Shown here in pieces: positions 6,937 to 10,256 of a stretch of DNA of 10,256 bases. The notes under the pieces were generated by a model, which had not been told where the DNA came from, ran no database searches, and was given only the letters and a program-made list of their open reading frames with translations. Source of the stretch: CAZYBG01 sp964645155. Lineage in GTDB: Bacteria > Pseudomonadota > Alphaproteobacteria > Rhodobacterales > Rhodobacteraceae. Within the stretch, counting starts at the first letter, position 1; every line of letters starts with the position of its first letter. The stretch lies in NCBI GenBank assembly GCA_964645155.1, contig CAZYBG010000104.1:1-10256 (forward strand), in the 5' to 3' direction. Both the position numbers and the translations under genes were made by a program.

Positions 6937-7048
6937 CCTTTCTGCGGATGCAGCAGGACTTGCCCTGTGCTACGGTTGCGATAACAGGGTCCGGCACGAC
7001 GATTCGTGCAAGCGGGGACGTGGACCACGTGATCTTGGGGCAGGGGCT
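6937..7048 (+). other. hemA to RodZ-like intergenic region with several inverted repeats
   Basis: This 112-bp gap holds four inverted repeats in a row. The first is CTGC-GGAT-GCAG at 6942-6953. The second is CCCTGT (6963-6968) with ACAGGG (6984-6989), across a 15-nt loop. The third is a perfect 6-bp stem GCACGA/TCGTGC at 6994-7009 with tetraloop CGAT. The fourth is ACGTGG-A-CCACGT at 7018-7030. None is followed by a T-run, so a classical intrinsic terminator is unlikely. A weak promoter (TTGCCC at 6960-6965, 16 nt, TAACAG at 6982-6987) overlaps the second repeat. Base composition is less GC-rich than in the flanking genes, consistent with non-coding regulatory DNA. Confidence 0.5.
7018..7030. 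promoter_or_regulatory. Palindromic operator-like site before the RodZ-like gene
   Basis: ACGTGG-A-CCACGT is a perfect 13-bp interrupted palindrome ending 18 bp before the ATG at 7049. Its size and symmetry fit a dimeric DNA-binding protein. It could equally be an RNA hairpin close to the ribosome binding site. No cognate regulator can be named. Confidence 0.3.
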
Positions 7049-8314
7049 ATGATCGGGCGACCTACGCCCAGCGCACAGCGGCCGGACTCGCTCCGCGGGT
7101 TCGACGCGTTCGATGTGCGGCTTGGCGATGTCATGCGCGGCGAACGTGCGACGCTCGGGAAGTCGCTCATCGACGTGCAGCGCGAGTTGAAGATCAAGGC
7201 GACCTACATCGCCGCGATCGAGAACGCCGATCCCTCGGCCTTCGACACCCCCGGCTTCATCGCGGGCTACGTGCGCAGCTACGCGCGCTATCTCGGCCTC
7301 GACCCCGAATGGGCCTGGGAGACCTTCTGCCGCGAGGCGGGGTTCGAGCAGCCGCACGGCCTTTCGGCCAAGGCATCCTCGCCGCGCCCGCCACGCCGGA
7401 CGGGGCTCGAGGCGCTCGGCGATCCCAACGCGTCGTTCGTGCCGCGCAAGGAAAGCGCGCTCGAGCAGATCGAACTGCGCGCGGTCGGCTCGCTCGCCGT
7501 CCTCATCCTGCTGATCGCCGGCGTCGGCTACGGCGCGTGGTCGGTCCTGCAGGAGGTGCAGCGCGTCGATCTCGCCCCCGTCGACCAGGCGCCGGGCGTG
7601 GTGGCCGAACTCGACCCGCTGCCGGCCACGGCCCCCGACGCGGCCTCGGCCGAGGCGCTGGACGGGCCGAGCGCCGGCCTCGGCCAGCCGGGGCCCGATG
7701 CGCTCGACCGGCTCTACCGCCCGCCGGCACTCGACGTGCCGGTGCTCGTCGCCCGCGACGGGCCGATCGCCGCGGTGGAGCCCGGATCGGTCGGCGCGCT
7801 GGCCGACTATATCGGCCCGGGTCTGCGCCAGCAGATGGCGGCCGCGCCCGGCACTGGCCCCGGCACTGGCGAGGTGCAGGGCCCGCCGGAGCCGCCTGCG
7901 CCGCAGGTCGTCGCCGCGGACGCGCCCGAGCTCGAGATCATCGCGGTCCGCCCGGCCTGGGTGCGGATCACCGCGGCGGACGGGACCGTGCTGCTGGAGA
8001 AGATCCTCGAGCCCGGCGAGCGCTGGGAGGTTCCGGCCACCGAGGAGCCGCCGCTGCTGCGGGCCGGCAATTCGGGTGCCGTCTACTTCGCCGTCAATGG
8101 CCAGACCTACGGGCCGGCGGCGCCGGGCGCGCAGGTCGTCAAGGACGTGGCGCTGGCCCCGGTGCAGGTCACCGGCGCGTTCGCGCTGGCCGATGCCACC
8201 GCCGACCCCGACCTGGCCGCCTTCGCCGTGGCCGATGCGGCAAGCGCCGCCGCGCGTGCGATCGACGGAACCGCCGAGGCCGACCCGGCCACCGGAGCCG
8301 CCGCGACCGAGTGA
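7049..8314 (+). CDS. RodZ-like membrane protein (HTH domain, one TM segment, DUF4115)
   Basis: The 421-residue protein starts with a RodZ-type HTH domain at about 22-90 (LGDVMRGERATLGKSLIDVQ, then LKIKATYIAAIENAD and PGFIAGYVRSYARYLGLDP). After a basic/Pro linker comes one membrane segment at about 146-165. A long Ala/Pro-rich periplasmic linker follows (about 170-292), then a beta-rich DUF4115 domain at about 294-367 (ELEIIAVRPAWVRITAADG to YGPAAPGAQVV). This is the domain order of E. coli RodZ, which binds MreB and supports rod shape; RodZ-like HTH domains generally act in protein contact rather than DNA binding. An Ala/Asp-rich tail extends to the end. ATG 7049 has poorly placed SD options (GGGG at 7037-7040, AGGGG only 2 nt away). 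The linker contains a 12-bp tandem duplication encoding PGTG twice. ispG follows after 86 bp. Confidence 0.85.
   Translation: MIGRPTPSAQRPDSLRGFDAFDVRLGDVMRGERATLGKSLIDVQRELKIKATYIAAIENADPSAFDTPGFIAGYVRSYARYLGLDPEWAWETFCREAGFEQPHGLSAKASSPRPPRRTGLEALGDPNASFVPRKESALEQIELRAVGSLAVLILLIAGVGYGAWSVLQEVQRVDLAPVDQAPGVVAELDPLPATAPDAASAEALDGPSAGLGQPGPDALDRLYRPPALDVPVLVARDGPIAAVEPGSVGALADYIGPGLRQQMAAAPGTGPGTGEVQGPPEPPAPQVVAADAPELEIIAVRPAWVRITAADGTVLLEKILEPGERWEVPATEEPPLLRAGNSGAVYFAVNGQTYGPAAPGAQVVKDVALAPVQVTGAFALADATADPDLAAFAVADAASAAARAIDGTAEADPATGAAATE
7847..7870 (+). repeat. Perfect 12-bp tandem duplication in the RodZ-like linker
   Basis: CCCGGCACTGGC occurs twice back to back (7847-7858 and 7859-7870). 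It encodes PGTG-PGTG at about residues 267-274. Identical codons in both copies point to recent replication slippage, and the 12-bp unit keeps the frame. Confidence 0.9.
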
Positions 8315-8341
8315 CCGGTCTGCACACACCGCCGCGCGCCG

Positions 8342-8370
8342 TTGCCAGCGGCACTGCGCGGGCCTAGATC
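8342..8370 (+). promoter_or_regulatory. Candidate sigma-70 promoter of ispG
   Basis: TTGCCA (8342-8347; 5 of 6 to TTGACA) is followed after exactly 17 nt by TAGATC (8365-8370; 3 of 6 to TATAAT). Transcription would start near 8377. The short leader would carry GAGGA (8387-8391), 9 nt before the ispG ATG. It lies entirely in the 86-bp gap after the RodZ-like gene. Confidence 0.45.
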
Positions 8371-8400
8371 TGAGGCGAACCGGCCCGAGGACCGCCCCCG

Positions 8401-9522
8401 ATGTCGCTGAACCCGATCCGCCCGTGGCGCAACATCTACCGCCGGAAGTCGCGGCAGATCATGGTCGGCCGCGTGCCGGTGGGCGGCGACGCGCCGATCA
8501 GCGTGCAGACCATGACGAACACCGACACCTCGGATGTGCGGGCGACGGTCGCGCAGGTGTTGCGTTGCGCGGATGCCGGCGCCGACATCGTCCGCATCTC
8601 CACCCCCGACGAAGCCTCGACCCGGGCGCTGCGCGAGATCGTCCGCGAAAGCCCGGTGCCGATCGTGGCCGACATCCACTTCCACTACCGCCGCGCCATC
8701 GAGGCGGCCGAGGCGGGGGCGGCCTGCCTCAGGATCAACCCGGGCAATATCGGCGATGCGGCGCGGGTGCGCGAGGTGATCCGCGCGGCGCGGGACCACG
8801 GCTGCTCGATCCGCATCGGCGTGAATGCCGGCAGCCTGGAGCGCGACCTGCTGGAGAAGTACGGCGAGCCCTGCCCCGAGGCGATGGTCGAGAGCGGCCT
8901 CGACCACATCAAGCTGCTGCAGGACAACGACTTTCACGAGTTCAAGATTTCCTGCAAGGCGTCCGACGTGTTCCTCGCCGCCGCCGCCTACCAGCAGCTC
9001 GCCGATGCGACCGACGCGCCGATCCACCTCGGCATCACCGAGGCGGGGGGCTTCGTCTCGGGCACCGTGAAATCGGCGGTGGGGCTCGGCAACCTCCTGT
9101 GGATGGGGATCGGCGACACGATCCGGGTGTCGCTCAGCGCCGACCCGGTCGAAGAGGTGAAGGTCGGCTACGAGATCCTGAAGTCGCTCGGGCTGCGCAC
9201 CCGGGGCGTCCAGATCATCTCGTGCCCGTCCTGCGCCCGCCAGGGGTTCGACGTGATCCGGACGGTCGAGGCGCTGGAGCAGCGGCTCGAGCACATCAAG
9301 ACGCCGATGAGCCTCAGCATCATCGGCTGCGTGGTGAACGGGCCGGGCGAGGCGCTGATGACCGATATCGGCTTCACCGGCGGCGGCAAGGATGCCGGGA
9401 TGGTCTATCTCGCGGGCAGGCAGAGCCACAAGATGACGAATGCCGAGATGATCGACCACATCGTCGCGCTCGTCGAGGCGAAGGCCGCCGAGATCGAGGC
9501 GGCGCAGGAAGCCGCTGAATAG
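8401..9522 (+). CDS. ispG: 4-hydroxy-3-methylbut-2-en-1-yl diphosphate synthase, flavodoxin-dependent
   Basis: IspG (GcpE) reductively opens methylerythritol cyclodiphosphate to HMBPP, the penultimate step of the MEP isoprenoid pathway, in the cytoplasm with electrons from flavodoxin or ferredoxin. The 373-residue protein is the short bacterial form: an N-terminal TIM barrel (VGGDAPISVQTMTNTDTSD, VADIHFHY, RINPGNIG, IRIGVNAGSLE, LGITEAGG) and a C-terminal iron-sulfur domain. The [4Fe-4S] ligands C275 and C278 (SCPSCARQGFDV), C310 (GCVVNGPGEA) and E317 are all present, offset about +5 from E. coli C270, C273, C305 and E312. ATG 8401 has GAGGA at 8387-8391. The gap to the RodZ-like gene carries a promoter candidate, so it may be transcribed separately or by read-through. 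An RNA hairpin spans the stop codon. The product also supports carotenoid, quinone and undecaprenyl-phosphate synthesis. Confidence 0.98.
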   Translation: MSLNPIRPWRNIYRRKSRQIMVGRVPVGGDAPISVQTMTNTDTSDVRATVAQVLRCADAGADIVRISTPDEASTRALREIVRESPVPIVADIHFHYRRAIEAAEAGAACLRINPGNIGDAARVREVIRAARDHGCSIRIGVNAGSLERDLLEKYGEPCPEAMVESGLDHIKLLQDNDFHEFKISCKASDVFLAAAAYQQLADATDAPIHLGITEAGGFVSGTVKSAVGLGNLLWMGIGDTIRVSLSADPVEEVKVGYEILKSLGLRTRGVQIISCPSCARQGFDVIRTVEALEQRLEHIKTPMSLSIIGCVVNGPGEALMTDIGFTGGGKDAGMVYLAGRQSHKMTNAEMIDHIVALVEAKAAEIEAAQEAAE

Positions 9523-9536
9523 CGGCTGCCCGGCAG
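9511..9536. terminator. Hairpins in the convergent ispG / DsbA-like gap
   Basis: GCCGCT (9511-9516) and AGCGGC (9521-9526) form a perfect 6-bp stem with loop GAAT, across the ispG stop codon at 9520-9522. It is directly followed by CTGCC-C-GGCAG (9526-9536), a second perfect inverted repeat. The gap between the two stop codons is only 16 bp, so a shared bidirectional transcription end is plausible. There is no T-run on either strand, so an intrinsic terminator is not proven. Confidence 0.4.
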
Positions 9537-9538
9537 GC

Positions 9539-10256
9539 TCAGTCGGCGCGGGCGCGTTCCTCGGCGATGTAGCGTTCCAGCGCCGCGACCGGAACCTGGC
9601 CGCGCACCATCAGCCCCGGCAGGACGAAGCTCGGCGTCATGTCGAGGCCGAACGACCGGCCCAGCGCCAGGTTCGCCTCGATCCGCGCCACCACGTCGTC
9701 GCTCTCCATCCGGGCGAAGACCTCGGCCGGGTCGAGCCCCGCCTCGCGCGCGAGCCGCCCCAGCGTCGCCTCGGTATAGCCGCCCCTCAGGTCGAAGAGC
9801 TTCGGGTGCAGCGCATCATGCGCGGCGGCGCCGCCGAGGTCGTGCGCGGCGAGCGCGAAGGCCGCGGCGACGGTCGAGTCGGGCGCCAGCACGGGATAGT
9901 GCTTGACGACGATCTTCAGGCCGGGGTCGGCCTCGGCCAGGGCGGCAAGCTCGGCATCCGTGGCGGCGCAGAACGGGCAGCGGTAGTCGGTGAACACCAC
10001 CAGCGCGACGTCGCCGCCGGAACTGCCGATGATCGGGTCGCCCGGCGCATCGAAAAGCTCCGCCGCCCGCGCCGCGATGTCGGCATGGTCGGCCGCGGCA
10101 CCGGCGGCGATGCGCTCGCCTTCGATCGCGTCGAGCATCTCGTAGACCAGCTGCGGGTTGGCGAGGAGGTACTCCCGCACCGCGTCGCCGAACGCCTCCC
10201 GCTCGGCCGGTGTCATGCCGGCCGGATCGAACGCCACGGCCGGCGTCGCCGCGAGT
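9539..10256 (-). CDS. DsbA-family/ScsC-like periplasmic thiol oxidoreductase (5' end beyond window)
   Basis: The frame stays open to the right edge, so the gene is partial. The last visible upstream residues read LAATPAVA-FDPAGMT, which looks like the end of a signal peptide with cleavage after AVA. The mature protein begins with a helical segment (MTPAEREAFGDAVREYLLAN) like the N-terminal oligomerisation domain of ScsC. A thioredoxin-fold DsbA domain follows, with the redox motif CPFC (codons at 9968-9979) in VVFTDYRCPFCAATDAEL. The cis-proline loop MTPSFVLPG lies near the C-terminus. It probably forms or isomerises disulfides in the periplasm. An in-frame GTG at 10235-10237 could be mistaken for the start, but it falls at the signal-peptide cleavage region. 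It is convergent with ispG. Whether it acts as an oxidase or an isomerase cannot be decided here. Confidence 0.87.
   Translation of the reverse strand, partial: LAATPAVAFDPAGMTPAEREAFGDAVREYLLANPQLVYEMLDAIEGERIAAGAAADHADIAARAAELFDAPGDPIIGSSGGDVALVVFTDYRCPFCAATDAELAALAEADPGLKIVVKHYPVLAPDSTVAAAFALAAHDLGGAAAHDALHPKLFDLRGGYTEATLGRLAREAGLDPAEVFARMESDDVVARIEANLALGRSFGLDMTPSFVLPGLMVRGQVPVAALERYIAEERARAD

Noticed and set aside
6949..7052. 34-codon plus-strand ORF (MQQDLPCATV...) whose stop overlaps the RodZ-like ATG as ATGA
   Set aside because: The ATGA overlap is suggestive of translational coupling. However, there is no Shine-Dalgarno, about a quarter of its third positions are A/T (unlike the neighbouring genes), it uses ATA, and the sequence is dominated by inverted repeats. 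It is more likely non-coding leader.

Overview
The window is high-GC DNA with dense coding and strong G/C bias at codon third positions. It looks chromosomal and alphaproteobacterial, probably Rhodobacterales or a close relative. The main support is a C4-pathway 5-aminolevulinate synthase (HemA) of the Rhodobacter type. It lies next to a small secreted DUF4189-like protein, a RodZ-like membrane HTH protein and a flavodoxin-dependent IspG. The taxonomic call is an inference from protein similarity recalled from memory; no search was run.

Layout. (1) 5-81: a complete tRNA-Asp(GUC). (2) 207-3488: three tightly spaced plus-strand genes, namely a polyprenol-phosphate glycosyltransferase (GtrB/DPM1 type), a class I SAM methyltransferase and a polytopic GT-C-like membrane protein. 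They look like a small envelope-glycosylation operon that builds a lipid-linked sugar and uses it outside the membrane. (3) 3493-4863, minus strand: an M20-family dipeptidase, convergent with the operon and only 4 bp from it. (4) 4864-5008: a divergent intergenic region with candidate promoters both ways and an isolated tRNA T-arm-like hairpin. (5) 5009-9522, plus strand: the DUF4189-like secreted protein, hemA, the RodZ-like gene and ispG, each separated by about 85-110 bp. (6) 9539 to the right edge, minus strand: a DsbA/ScsC-like periplasmic thiol oxidoreductase whose signal peptide is cut by the window end.

The right half is housekeeping: HemA makes the first heme/bacteriochlorophyll precursor, IspG performs the penultimate MEP-pathway step, and the RodZ-like protein probably links cytoplasm and envelope. 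Two redox or oxygen themes recur. An FNR/FixK-like 14-mer lies upstream of hemA, and IspG is an oxygen-sensitive [4Fe-4S] enzyme.

I see no mobile-element gene, CRISPR array or defence gene, and no gene-free stretch over 300 bp. The least explained parts are the glycosylation cassette beside tRNA-Asp, the internally duplicated DUF4189-like protein, and the run of inverted repeats between hemA and the RodZ-like gene. I found no convincing evidence of a wholly new system.
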